From positions 1 to 50,456 of IMG/VR virus record IMGVR_UViG_3300044800_000405: DNA of 50,456 bases; one strand, given 5' to 3'. Below, one piece after another: positions 39,685 to 47,089 of this stretch. This DNA comes from a virus. The position numbers were made by a program, and so were the translations under genes. How positions within the stretch are numbered: position 1 is the stretch's first letter; every line of letters begins with the position of its first letter. The notes below the pieces were generated by a model that did no database searches, was not told the origin of the DNA, and was given only the letters and a program-made list of their open reading frames with translations.

Positions 39685-42471
39685 ATGAAAAAACTACTAT
39701 TGACCATTTTGACATTGATTCCGGCGGTTTGTTTGGCCGCGTGGTATCCGAATGCCTATGACCAGACCAACACGGCGGCGGTTGACGCCCATGTGCTGTC
39801 CCTCATAACCAACACGGTCCCCACCAACATTGAGGTGAATTTCCAGATGGGGCAAAGCTACACCAATCATTACGCCCCGGTCATCACGATTGAAAACCTG
39901 GCGGTGTCCTTTGCTATGGGATCGTCCAACAATTTCGCGGTCACTTATGGTGTGGTGGGAGATTTCACCAACCTGATGACCTACGGAGTTCCCATCTATG
40001 TCACCCCTTTTGCCACGGCAATATGGCCATTCATACCAACCTTTGATGTAAAAACCAACCAGGTCTATTTCTTTGTTGATTCCAGCGGGGTTGGTGTTAC
40101 CGCAGGCTTCCCATACGCCGCCCAAATCCACTACCTGATTCCTGGCGCGGGCGGTGGCGGCGGTGGCGGGGGCAGCGGAACCAATGGCCTGAATGGCGTC
40201 AATGGCACGAACGGTTTGCCGGGAACGAACGCAATCAACTGGCATTTCTCTACCAACTTTTCAGTTACGAGTGTAACAAATGTTGACGTGACCAACTCGC
40301 CTTACGCCACCGCCGCCGGTTCCGCCACCACGGCGACGAATCTGGCGGGCGTGTCAACGGTGAGCATTTCAACGAACCGACCCAACTCAGTTACGCCTGA
40401 AATGTATGGCGCATACGGTGATTGTATTGAGTTGATGGATGCACGAATTGCGACTGGTAGCTCTAATCTTTTTTCTCCATCCAGTCCTTTTGTTTTAACG
40501 GATACCAACAAGAATGCTGAAATAGTTCTGGCGGGGGGCAGTGGCGGTACAAACCTTTCCGTCAAAATCGTTGCCTTTGTAAATCCGTCAAATGTTTTAG
40601 TGTCGGCGGTGGCAGTGAGTGGTGTTACCAATGCCCAATGTTATTATGGTCACGATGACAGTGCTGCCTTCATCACGGAAGTAAATCTTGCAACAAATTT
40701 CTCCAACGGTAACGTGCTTATCAAGTTGTCAAGCGGGAAGAAATACTTTATAGACGGCCCTTGGGTTAATACCACTGGGGGATGGAGCTTGTTGCCGTTA
40801 CCCATCAGCAGCAATCTTTTTAGCAACATTCAGCAGATGACTATTACCATCGAGGGCGACACTGAGCCTTCGGTTATAACGGCAGGGTATCAGTCAGGCG
40901 CCCCGGTTTTGATATTTGCCCGCTCTCCTACTTTCAGCACTAATTTGGATAATGGTGTAACAAATTGCACAGCCATTGGACAAGCCCAGGGTGTTCCGGG
41001 TTATTACTATGGTTTTAACTACATCAAGCTGGTGTTGAAGAATCTGACCGTTAGAACATTTGACAACCCAACCATCAGCGCAATAGACGGGTATCGTCTC
41101 GGTCAAATGCGATTACGCGAGAAAGTGACTGTTGACACTGGAATTGACAACTTTTTACGAGGGTCAACTCAACCAACATTTAACACCTACGCAATCCGGT
41201 TTGGTGCCCAGTCTGACAACATTGACCACGGGGGGGACTCACTGGTGACAATGGGATATAACACCGGCGTTTCGCTTGGTGAATGCACTCACATTGGAGA
41301 CTTGTGCGCTGTTTCTTGCAACTCAGCCTTAAAACTGTTCTCTGGCCACGGCAACGAGATTGATTACATGTATTCGTTTTTGTGCCCTACCGGCGTTTGC
41401 CCTACACCCGATATTAGCGGTGGTGCTTCCATTCATATCGGCATGTACGATTCTGAGTCCAACAACGTTGCCAGCCAGCCTTGGCAGGCATTGGTTTGGG
41501 ATGTGGCAGACAAAGGGGCTGGTTACATTTACGGAACCATAAACTTCGGGGTGGGTCAGTTCACCTATCACCCTAAACTGCTCAATGCAAATAATCTTTA
41601 TTACCATTCATTCATTGATAACAAAATGACCATGCCCAATCTGGTTGTCACCAAGAACTTTTCTGTTACCGGAACATTCCCCGCCAATGGCGCAATTCAG
41701 ATACCCGGTTCTGATGTGATAAATGGACTGGTGCGCTGGTGGCGTTTTGATGAACCAACCAACGCTACTATTGATGTTGACTTCACCGACACTGGCACCT
41801 CTCAAAGCATGACCAATACTGGATTTCTAAAATCCGGCGCAATAAACAGCGGATTGATTGGCAGTTGCTTGACCTTCATTCCCGGCACCATGTATTCATA
41901 CGGCAATGGTTACGCTTTTGGGACGGGAGATTTTACCCTGTCTCTTTGGGTGAATCCGGTTTACATAATAGACGGAACAATGTTTGACTCAACTCCTTAT
42001 TCTGGAAGTTTTGCCAATTCATTCTTCATCTACTTTCATGGCACCATTCTGGCCCCCTATTTGTTCCAAAACGGGAATTCATTGTCTGCCGATATTCCCT
42101 GTATTACGAATGTGTGGAACCATGTAGTGTTGACGCGGTCTTCCGGCCTTTGTCGTTTCTGGATAAATGGCGTAAAGGGAACCAATACAGTCTCAAACAC
42201 TTGGAATGACGCTGGGGCATCTGCCGTAGTTGGGGCTGCTGGACTACCGGGCGCATCGCACAACTTATGGGGAAGCGAAGATGAAGTCCGAATGTACAGT
42301 CGCGCATTAACAGATGCGGAGATTGGCCAGTTATATAATCTTGGGCACGGAACGGTTGCGTTGCTCGCCCAAGCCCCATCAATAAACACGTCGAGCCTAA
42401 CACTTACAAACTGGCCAATCTATCCACACATCGGAGTTGCTGGCGCGGTAACATGGACGACAAATCAATGA
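39685..42471 (+). CDS. Tailspike or fibre with signal peptide and LamG-like lectin domain
   Basis: ATG 39685 gives 928 residues. A clear signal peptide MKKLLLTILTLIPAVCLAAW leads into beta-rich sequence, a collagen-like GTNGLNGVNGTNGLPGTN stretch near 180 and a beta-helix-like part (TPEMYGAYGDC, YYGHDDSAAF). A C-terminal concanavalin/LamG domain follows (NGLVRWWRFDEP, FTLSLWVNP, WNHVVLTRSSG, EVRMYSRALTDAEI). The DNA is visibly richer in AT than its neighbours. A spike that binds host polysaccharide is likely. A signal peptide is unusual for a virion protein. Confidence 0.65.
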   Translation: MKKLLLTILTLIPAVCLAAWYPNAYDQTNTAAVDAHVLSLITNTVPTNIEVNFQMGQSYTNHYAPVITIENLAVSFAMGSSNNFAVTYGVVGDFTNLMTYGVPIYVTPFATAIWPFIPTFDVKTNQVYFFVDSSGVGVTAGFPYAAQIHYLIPGAGGGGGGGGSGTNGLNGVNGTNGLPGTNAINWHFSTNFSVTSVTNVDVTNSPYATAAGSATTATNLAGVSTVSISTNRPNSVTPEMYGAYGDCIELMDARIATGSSNLFSPSSPFVLTDTNKNAEIVLAGGSGGTNLSVKIVAFVNPSNVLVSAVAVSGVTNAQCYYGHDDSAAFITEVNLATNFSNGNVLIKLSSGKKYFIDGPWVNTTGGWSLLPLPISSNLFSNIQQMTITIEGDTEPSVITAGYQSGAPVLIFARSPTFSTNLDNGVTNCTAIGQAQGVPGYYYGFNYIKLVLKNLTVRTFDNPTISAIDGYRLGQMRLREKVTVDTGIDNFLRGSTQPTFNTYAIRFGAQSDNIDHGGDSLVTMGYNTGVSLGECTHIGDLCAVSCNSALKLFSGHGNEIDYMYSFLCPTGVCPTPDISGGASIHIGMYDSESNNVASQPWQALVWDVADKGAGYIYGTINFGVGQFTYHPKLLNANNLYYHSFIDNKMTMPNLVVTKNFSVTGTFPANGAIQIPGSDVINGLVRWWRFDEPTNATIDVDFTDTGTSQSMTNTGFLKSGAINSGLIGSCLTFIPGTMYSYGNGYAFGTGDFTLSLWVNPVYIIDGTMFDSTPYSGSFANSFFIYFHGTILAPYLFQNGNSLSADIPCITNVWNHVVLTRSSGLCRFWINGVKGTNTVSNTWNDAGASAVVGAAGLPGASHNLWGSEDEVRMYSRALTDAEIGQLYNLGHGTVALLAQAPSINTSSLTLTNWPIYPHIGVAGAVTWTTNQ

Positions 42472-43370
42472 CCCGCTGCCTCCAACTGTTCATCGCCATC
42501 AGCCTCACCATCGGCTGCTTCTACTGGTTCCGAGGCGGCGCTGTGCCGTGGATGTCCGACATCCAATCCGTAAACGGCAACACGATAAACGCCTGCGTGT
42601 TCCTGCATGGCTTTGAAAATAAAACCACGCTCCCCCATTGTTGGGACAGCCGCGTGATCCCCCTCCAGATGTCGCACCAATGGGCGCGGCTTTGGGACGG
42701 CAAACCGTTCGCAAACGCCTTCGCCAGCTACAACGCGCTTTGCCTGTTCGGCACGTTCCTGCTCCTGATATTCGCCGTCGAGCGACCGCTCATCCCAATG
42801 CTCGGCACCGTTGCCGGCCTCATCTATTCCGCCGCGCCCCAGTTCCAGCCCTACTGTTTCCCGTTCGACATGCCCGTCATGTTCTGTTTCACAGCCGCCT
42901 TCATCTGTTACGACAAAAAACTCTGGTGGCCCCTGCTCGCCGTCGTCTTTGCCGGCGGTATGCTCAAGGAATCCGTCCTCGTCACCGCCCTGTTCCTACT
43001 CGGCGCGTCGTGGACCTGGTTTCGGCGGCTCGGAGTGATTGGAATTATCAGCCTGCTCGTTCTCTTTTGCAACGGCCTGATAATGCCGCCTGGAGGACAC
43101 GAGAGCTTTCTAGTTTCGCTCGTCGGCCCGCATGACAACCTCAAGACCCTGCTCGACCCGCGCCTGGCGCATCCGCTATTCGTCAACGCGGGTGGCCTGG
43201 TCCTGCTCGTCGTCTGCTTGTTCAAGACCGTGGATTGGCCATTGCGCGCCGTGGTCGCTGCGTTTCTGGCTGGTGAATTCTTTTGCGGCTGGTGGGCTGA
43301 GTTCAGAATCTTTTTTGAAGTCCTACCGCTCGGCTGGATTCTCGCCCAGCGCACTTTCCCGAAGTTATGA
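42468..43370 (+). CDS. Polytopic membrane protein
   Basis: ATG 42468 overlaps the spike stop (ATGA) and gives 300 residues with about eight hydrophobic spans (LCLFGTFLLLIFAVERPLIP, LVVCLFKTVDW). The loops FEN-KTTLPHCWD and PFDMPVMFC recall integral membrane sugar transferases, but no catalytic motif is certain. It may alter host surface glycans and so block rival phages. Confidence 0.5.
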   Translation: MTRCLQLFIAISLTIGCFYWFRGGAVPWMSDIQSVNGNTINACVFLHGFENKTTLPHCWDSRVIPLQMSHQWARLWDGKPFANAFASYNALCLFGTFLLLIFAVERPLIPMLGTVAGLIYSAAPQFQPYCFPFDMPVMFCFTAAFICYDKKLWWPLLAVVFAGGMLKESVLVTALFLLGASWTWFRRLGVIGIISLLVLFCNGLIMPPGGHESFLVSLVGPHDNLKTLLDPRLAHPLFVNAGGLVLLVVCLFKTVDWPLRAVVAAFLAGEFFCGWWAEFRIFFEVLPLGWILAQRTFPKL

Positions 43371-43816
43371 CTCAAGCCACTAAAGACTATGTGCGAGTGA
43401 CAGTCTTAGTGACGCTGTTCATCTTGGCGCTGGTGTTGCTGGCTACACAGGCCATTGGTGCAGGCATGACGCCAAAGGCGGCAAAGAAGTCCGTGCCAGT
43501 CAACGCAAAACAGTCCTGGCAGTTGACGCAGATAACAAGGAAGCCCGGCCCTTCTTACAACATCACCACGCTTTCGGTTGTGTGGGACTTTTTGAATGAT
43601 GGTCACACTTCGTTTTGGGTGTATTCCAGCCAAGATATTAGCAAGCCAAAACAAATCTGGCCGTTGAAAGCCATCGTGGCAACGAATGGCCTGCCTGTGA
43701 AACTGGCCGTTGGTGGGCATGAGTTCTACGCTGTTCGTGCAAGCAATTCGGTGTACAAAACACTGTCAGATTACGCCGTCACCAAACCGATGAAGCCGAG
43801 GCTTTACCAGCCATGA
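43367..43816 (+). CDS. Membrane-anchored beta-domain protein
   Basis: The product has 149 residues: one N-terminal membrane span (VTVLVTLFILALVLLATQAI) and an outer beta domain (YNITTLSVVWDFLNDGHTSF, GHEFYAVRASNSVY) like a fibronectin/Ig type. ATGA overlaps join it to both neighbours, so it is co-translated with the membrane protein. Confidence 0.5.
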   Translation: MTQATKDYVRVTVLVTLFILALVLLATQAIGAGMTPKAAKKSVPVNAKQSWQLTQITRKPGPSYNITTLSVVWDFLNDGHTSFWVYSSQDISKPKQIWPLKAIVATNGLPVKLAVGGHEFYAVRASNSVYKTLSDYAVTKPMKPRLYQP

Positions 43817-44046
43817 ACGCCGACCTCAAAAACACTTTGAACGAACGTCAGGCCGAAGTTGTTCGGCTCCTGTCGCTCGGCATGAACATCAAAGGTATCG
43901 CGGCCCTGCTCGGCCTCAGCCCAAAGACCGTCGAATATCACAAACACAATGCCGGAAAGATAATCGGCACGCAAAATCCCGTCATTATGACCCGGTTCGC
44001 TTTGCTGACCGGAATGACGACCTTAACCGAGAGGGTGAATGGATAG
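43813..44046 (+). CDS. LuxR/GerE-type HTH protein
   Basis: The product has 77 residues: LNERQAEVVRLLSLGMNIKG and LLGLSPKTVEYHKHNAGKII are the four-helix GerE DNA-binding domain, with no receiver or ligand domain. Stand-alone GerE proteins act as small regulators. It could control the phage late genes or host surface genes. Confidence 0.75.
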   Translation: MNADLKNTLNERQAEVVRLLSLGMNIKGIAALLGLSPKTVEYHKHNAGKIIGTQNPVIMTRFALLTGMTTLTERVNG

Positions 44047-44449
44047 CATGACAGGCATAAAAATAGCAGCACTGATTGCAGGGGTAACGGGCATGGGCGC
44101 GAGCGTTGTGCCGGGACTTCCCGAAACAAGCACTCTTGATGCTCTTGGCCGCTGGCCATTAACGGTCATTTTGGGGGCGGTCTGCGTAACCTGCGTCTAT
44201 TTCATGTACAAGCAGAGCAAGGACAACGCTGACCGCAACGTGGTTTCATCAACCGAAAATGGAAAGATGTTTCTGGCGATGATTGAAGGCGAACGGCTGG
44301 CAACAGAAAAACGTATTACCAGCAATGCGCTGGTCACAAAAGAATTGGCGGAGAACAATGCCAAAATGGTCCGGGAGCTTGCCGAGAGTCACGCGAAGGA
44401 GATACGAACCTTGCTTGATGAACTCAGTAAACAGACAAAACCAAACTAA
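44039..44449 (+). CDS. Holin-like or spanin-like membrane protein
   Basis: The product has 136 residues (start 44039, or 44048). Two membrane spans (IAALIAGVTGMGASVVPGL, LTVILGAVCVTCVYFMYK) are followed by a coiled coil (NNAKMVRELAESHAKEIRTL). The topology suits an inner-membrane spanin-like or holin-like protein of a lysis cassette. Confidence 0.5.
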   Translation: MDSMTGIKIAALIAGVTGMGASVVPGLPETSTLDALGRWPLTVILGAVCVTCVYFMYKQSKDNADRNVVSSTENGKMFLAMIEGERLATEKRITSNALVTKELAENNAKMVRELAESHAKEIRTLLDELSKQTKPN

Positions 44450-44453
44450 AATT

Positions 44454-44756
44454 ATGTCAAACTGGAAAACAAATCTTGGTGGAGCAATCGGCATGATCGG
44501 CACCGGACTGATTGGCATTGGCGTGCTGGGTGGCGCCAATCCCAAATATCAGGCCGTGTGCTGGTGGATTGCGCTTATCGGGTTTGTCATCAGCGCCTTT
44601 GGCAAGGGCCTCACCGCTCTTTTTGCCGCTGACGCCGCAACGGTCCAAAACGTTGCCTCCGCTGTTGACCATATCAACCAACTGGGTGCCAGCCCGCTGG
44701 CTGCGCCTTTGGCAACCAAACCGCCGGATGTTCCGGCCTCACCAACCAAAATATGA
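44454..44756 (+). CDS. Holin-like protein
   Basis: ATG 44454 gives 100 residues with two spans (IGMIGTGLIGIGVLGG, VCWWIALIGFVISAFGKGLT) and a short C-terminus. The pattern resembles small phage holins of two-span type. It overlaps the lipoprotein gene by ATGA, typical of lysis modules. No endolysin is identifiable in the window. Confidence 0.55.
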   Translation: MSNWKTNLGGAIGMIGTGLIGIGVLGGANPKYQAVCWWIALIGFVISAFGKGLTALFAADAATVQNVASAVDHINQLGASPLAAPLATKPPDVPASPTKI

Positions 44757-45115
44757 AATTCATAAAATCCATCGCCCTGGCCTGCTGCGTCTTCTACACG
44801 GCTTGTTTTGGCCTGTCCCTGCTCGTCTCCGGCTGTCGCACTTCCCAGCAACAAGCCGCCTTTAATACGCTCTACTCCGTTGAGCACGTCACCGTCTCCG
44901 CCTATGACGGCTATCTCGACCTCGTAGTAACCGGCAAAGTATCCACCAACGATGTCCCCCGCGTGTCCAAATCGTTCAACACGTTCCAGGCATCCTTCCT
45001 TATTGCGCTGGATGCCGCGCAATACAACACCAACGCCCTCGCTCCCGCGAGCCTCCTGGTTGAATCCCAGGATGTCATCAACCTTATCACCGTCATCAAA
45101 AAGGACCTCAAATGA
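44753..45115 (+). CDS. Lipoprotein (possible outer spanin)
   Basis: The product has 120 residues. The signal peptide ends with the lipobox LLVSGC near residue 28, so the mature protein should be lipid-anchored. The rest is helical. Beside two holin-like genes, an outer-membrane spanin role is plausible but not shown. Confidence 0.55.
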   Translation: MKFIKSIALACCVFYTACFGLSLLVSGCRTSQQQAAFNTLYSVEHVTVSAYDGYLDLVVTGKVSTNDVPRVSKSFNTFQASFLIALDAAQYNTNALAPASLLVESQDVINLITVIKKDLK

Positions 45116-45339
45116 ATTGGGCCATTCTCATCCCCATCATCGCACAGTACGGCTTGCCCCTGGCTGAAAGCCTGTTTCAAAAATGGTCGGCGGGCGCTGT
45201 CCCCACCCAGGCGGACTTCGACCAGCTACGCGCCTTGGCCGCTCAAACGGCTTCCGACCGCATGAAGCTCGCGCTCGCCCGCGCCGGCATTCCCTTGGAT
45301 GATCCCAAGGCGCTCGCCCTGCTTGCGCTCACCGCGTAG
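45112..45339 (+). CDS. Small hypothetical protein
   Basis: The product has 75 residues. A hydrophobic N-terminal helix (MNWAILIPIIAQYGLPLAES) is followed by amphipathic helices. ATGA overlap with the lipoprotein gene. Last gene of the lysis-type cluster. Confidence 0.5.
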   Translation: MNWAILIPIIAQYGLPLAESLFQKWSAGAVPTQADFDQLRALAAQTASDRMKLALARAGIPLDDPKALALLALTA

Positions 45340-45369
45340 TCGTGCCAGATTGTTTTCGCCAGCGTTTTC

Positions 45370-45495
45370 ATGGACCGCAACGGACGCGGGGGAATGCTGG
45401 GTGCTGGCACACGGGTCTTACTCATACCGGGCATTCCAGGTTTAGGCCGGGCCGGGGCCTGTCCGCACGGCCAACCTTCCTATGACACAAGATGA
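45370..45495 (+). CDS. Possible 41-residue protein
   Basis: ATG 45370 reads 41 codons to TGA 45493-45495, overlapping the next gene's start by 14 bases. Gly-rich with no motif. It lies in a 142-bp gap that otherwise holds nothing I recognise. Confidence 0.25.
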   Translation: MDRNGRGGMLGAGTRVLLIPGIPGLGRAGACPHGQPSYDTR

Positions 45496-45784
45496 ATGGT
45501 ACCTGGCCAATATTCCCCGCCGGCTGGCTTACGAACAATCCTTTTTCACCAGCCCCACTCCCGGTATTGCCCATGAACACCGCGTCAAACACGCCGACCT
45601 GCTCGCCCGGCAGGCCGCGCTAAAAAAATCCATCCGGCGCATGAAAGCTGGCGACCGCTGGTGGCGTTGGAAAGAACGGCAAGAAAATTCTCGGAGGGGC
45701 GAGTTACACGAGACCCCATCTTGCCTTTCTCCCATGCTCATAGATGAAGTCATCGAGCACGGCAGAATTGTGGACCAGGGCTGA
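45482..45784 (+). CDS. Hypothetical protein
   Basis: The product has 100 residues. It is charged and helical (LLARQAALKKSIRRMKAGDR) with a Trp-rich turn (WWRWKERQE). No domain. It faces the minus-strand SSB-like gene across a 102-bp gap with no clear terminator. Confidence 0.5.
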   Translation: MTQDEWYLANIPRRLAYEQSFFTSPTPGIAHEHRVKHADLLARQAALKKSIRRMKAGDRWWRWKERQENSRRGELHETPSCLSPMLIDEVIEHGRIVDQG

Positions 45785-45886
45785 ACCCTCACAGGCAATC
45801 AAAACAAACCCAGGCCCGGTGCTGGTAAGACCATCGCACCCGCCGCCGCCGCCGGCATAACTCACATTCCTCCCCTGACTCCCATT

Positions 45887-46339
45887 TCAAAAAGGGACAT
45901 CGTCTCCTTCAATCGGCGCCTCCGCTTCCTCTGCCGTTGCTGGCACTGGCCGGGCCGGGGCTGCCTTCGCCGTGGCCGGGCGGGGCGCGGGCGGCACCGG
46001 GGTTGGTGTCGGCGCAATCTTTGGTGCGCGCACGGCAATACCACCCACCACGCGGCCTGCCATCGAAACATTCGGGTCGTGATACGCCACTATCCGGTAT
46101 CCCACCCACCCGTCAAAATCCTCGGCGCCGCAAATCTTGGCTATGATGTGCCCCTTCGTGCTGTTCAGCACCAGCGGCTTGTCCGTCTCCTCAAAGTCCA
46201 GGCAGTATTTATTTGCCTCCGCCTCGCCGCTCATCGCCACGTTTTCCTCGTGCCAGCCTTTGATCGTCAGCAACATCCCCCGGCCAACGTCCCCCTTGGT
46301 TAAAAACCGGCTCTGTTTCAAATCATTGATGGTGGGCAT
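45887..46339 (-). CDS. SSB-like protein with DDVPF tail
   Basis: ATG 46339 gives 150 residues. The first 100 read like an OB-type beta barrel (GMLLTIKGWHEENVAMSGEA, VLNSTKGHIIAKICGAEDF). A Pro/Ala-rich linker follows and the protein ends EGDDVPF, almost the SSB C-terminal tip DDIPF that recruits partners. A phage ssDNA-binding protein is likely. Loss of typical SSB core motifs leaves some doubt. Confidence 0.6.
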   Translation of the reverse strand: MPTINDLKQSRFLTKGDVGRGMLLTIKGWHEENVAMSGEAEANKYCLDFEETDKPLVLNSTKGHIIAKICGAEDFDGWVGYRIVAYHDPNVSMAGRVVGGIAVRAPKIAPTPTPVPPAPRPATAKAAPARPVPATAEEAEAPIEGDDVPF

Positions 46340-46341
46340 AA

Positions 46342-46587
46342 TTATTTCACTCCTTGGGGCAAAATGGTTTGGTTCGCCCGGTTTTTGTTCCACGCCGGCG
46401 AGAAACAGCGCGGGCACCGCGCCGGCAATTCTCCTGTTTTGCGCGCCTTCCATTCCGCGTTACAGCGCACACAATGGTAATCCTTGGCCGGGTCCGACGG
46501 GGTTGCCAGCCGGATCGTGCCGGTCGGCAGTTTTAAATCCAGGCGGGGTTGATTGTTTGGCTTCAATTTCTTTTTTATGATGCTCAT
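46342..46587 (-). CDS. Zinc-ribbon protein
   Basis: ATG 46587 gives 81 residues. YHCVRCNAEWKARKTG and LPARCPRCFSPAWN form a C4 ribbon in the second half. It is two bases from the SSB-like gene, so co-transcribed. A longer start at 46767 is possible but would run through the promoter. Confidence 0.55.
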   Translation of the reverse strand: MSIIKKKLKPNNQPRLDLKLPTGTIRLATPSDPAKDYHCVRCNAEWKARKTGELPARCPRCFSPAWNKNRANQTILPQGVK

Positions 46588-46599
46588 GGTGGTGTGCCA

Positions 46600-46628
46600 C
46601 TGTCCTCCAACCACCAGCAACTTGTCAA
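46600..46628 (-). promoter_or_regulatory. Minus-strand promoter-like site with GCTGGTGG motif
   Basis: On the minus strand TTGACA (46628-46623) is followed by GTTGCTGGTGG within the spacer; the -10 (GGACAG at 46605-46600) is poor. The motif has the same orientation relative to TTGACA as in the effector promoter. Confidence 0.4.
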
Positions 46629-46787
46629 CGTAAAAACTTTTCCCGGCCCGGCGGCCCGGCCCCCAAATTCGCGGCCCGGCCTGTGAATAAGTGGGCCTCC
46701 CGCGCCATAACTGTCCATAATCAACGCTTAAACACCTTTGTTTCTGTAATCTGGCATCTTGGGGCAAAACCTGCTCGCAAGTTTTTG

Positions 46788-46816
46788 TTGTCTTCTTCTG
46801 TCACCCCGCCAGAATA
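46788..46816 (+). promoter_or_regulatory. Possible promoter of the replication genes
   Basis: TTGTCT (46788-46793) and AGAATA (46811-46816) are 17 bp apart, 17 bases before the ATG at 46833. Moderate match only. It lies in the 245-bp divergent gap between the zinc-ribbon gene and the HTH gene, where I see no other gene. Confidence 0.35.
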
Positions 46817-46832
46817 AGGACGCTAGAACAGT

Positions 46833-47084
46833 ATGAATAAAAAATCAAAAACCGGCCATTCACCCACCACCACCAGCAGCGCCCCGCCGGGTCCCATTGG
46901 GGTCAACCTGTTCCTCAACATGCAGGATTATGGCGCCCGTTACGGGGTGTCCAAGCGCACCGTCTATCGCTGGATCGTCCATGGCCTGCCCCACCTGCGC
47001 ATCAACTCTCGCAACCTGCGCATTCCCACAGTGGAAAGCGACCGCTGGATGAAAGAAAACTATTTCCGTCAACGCGAAGTGTAA
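46833..47084 (+). CDS. Excisionase-like HTH protein
   Basis: The product has 83 residues. NMQDYGARYGVSKRTVYRWI then NSRNLRIPTVESDRWMKENY is the MerR/excisionase winged HTH (HTH_17 type). Such proteins are excisionases or small repressors of early phage genes. It is the first gene of the rightward early cluster, next to the divergent promoters, so a regulator is likely. Confidence 0.7.
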   Translation: MNKKSKTGHSPTTTSSAPPGPIGVNLFLNMQDYGARYGVSKRTVYRWIVHGLPHLRINSRNLRIPTVESDRWMKENYFRQREV

Positions 47085-47089
47085 TCGCC

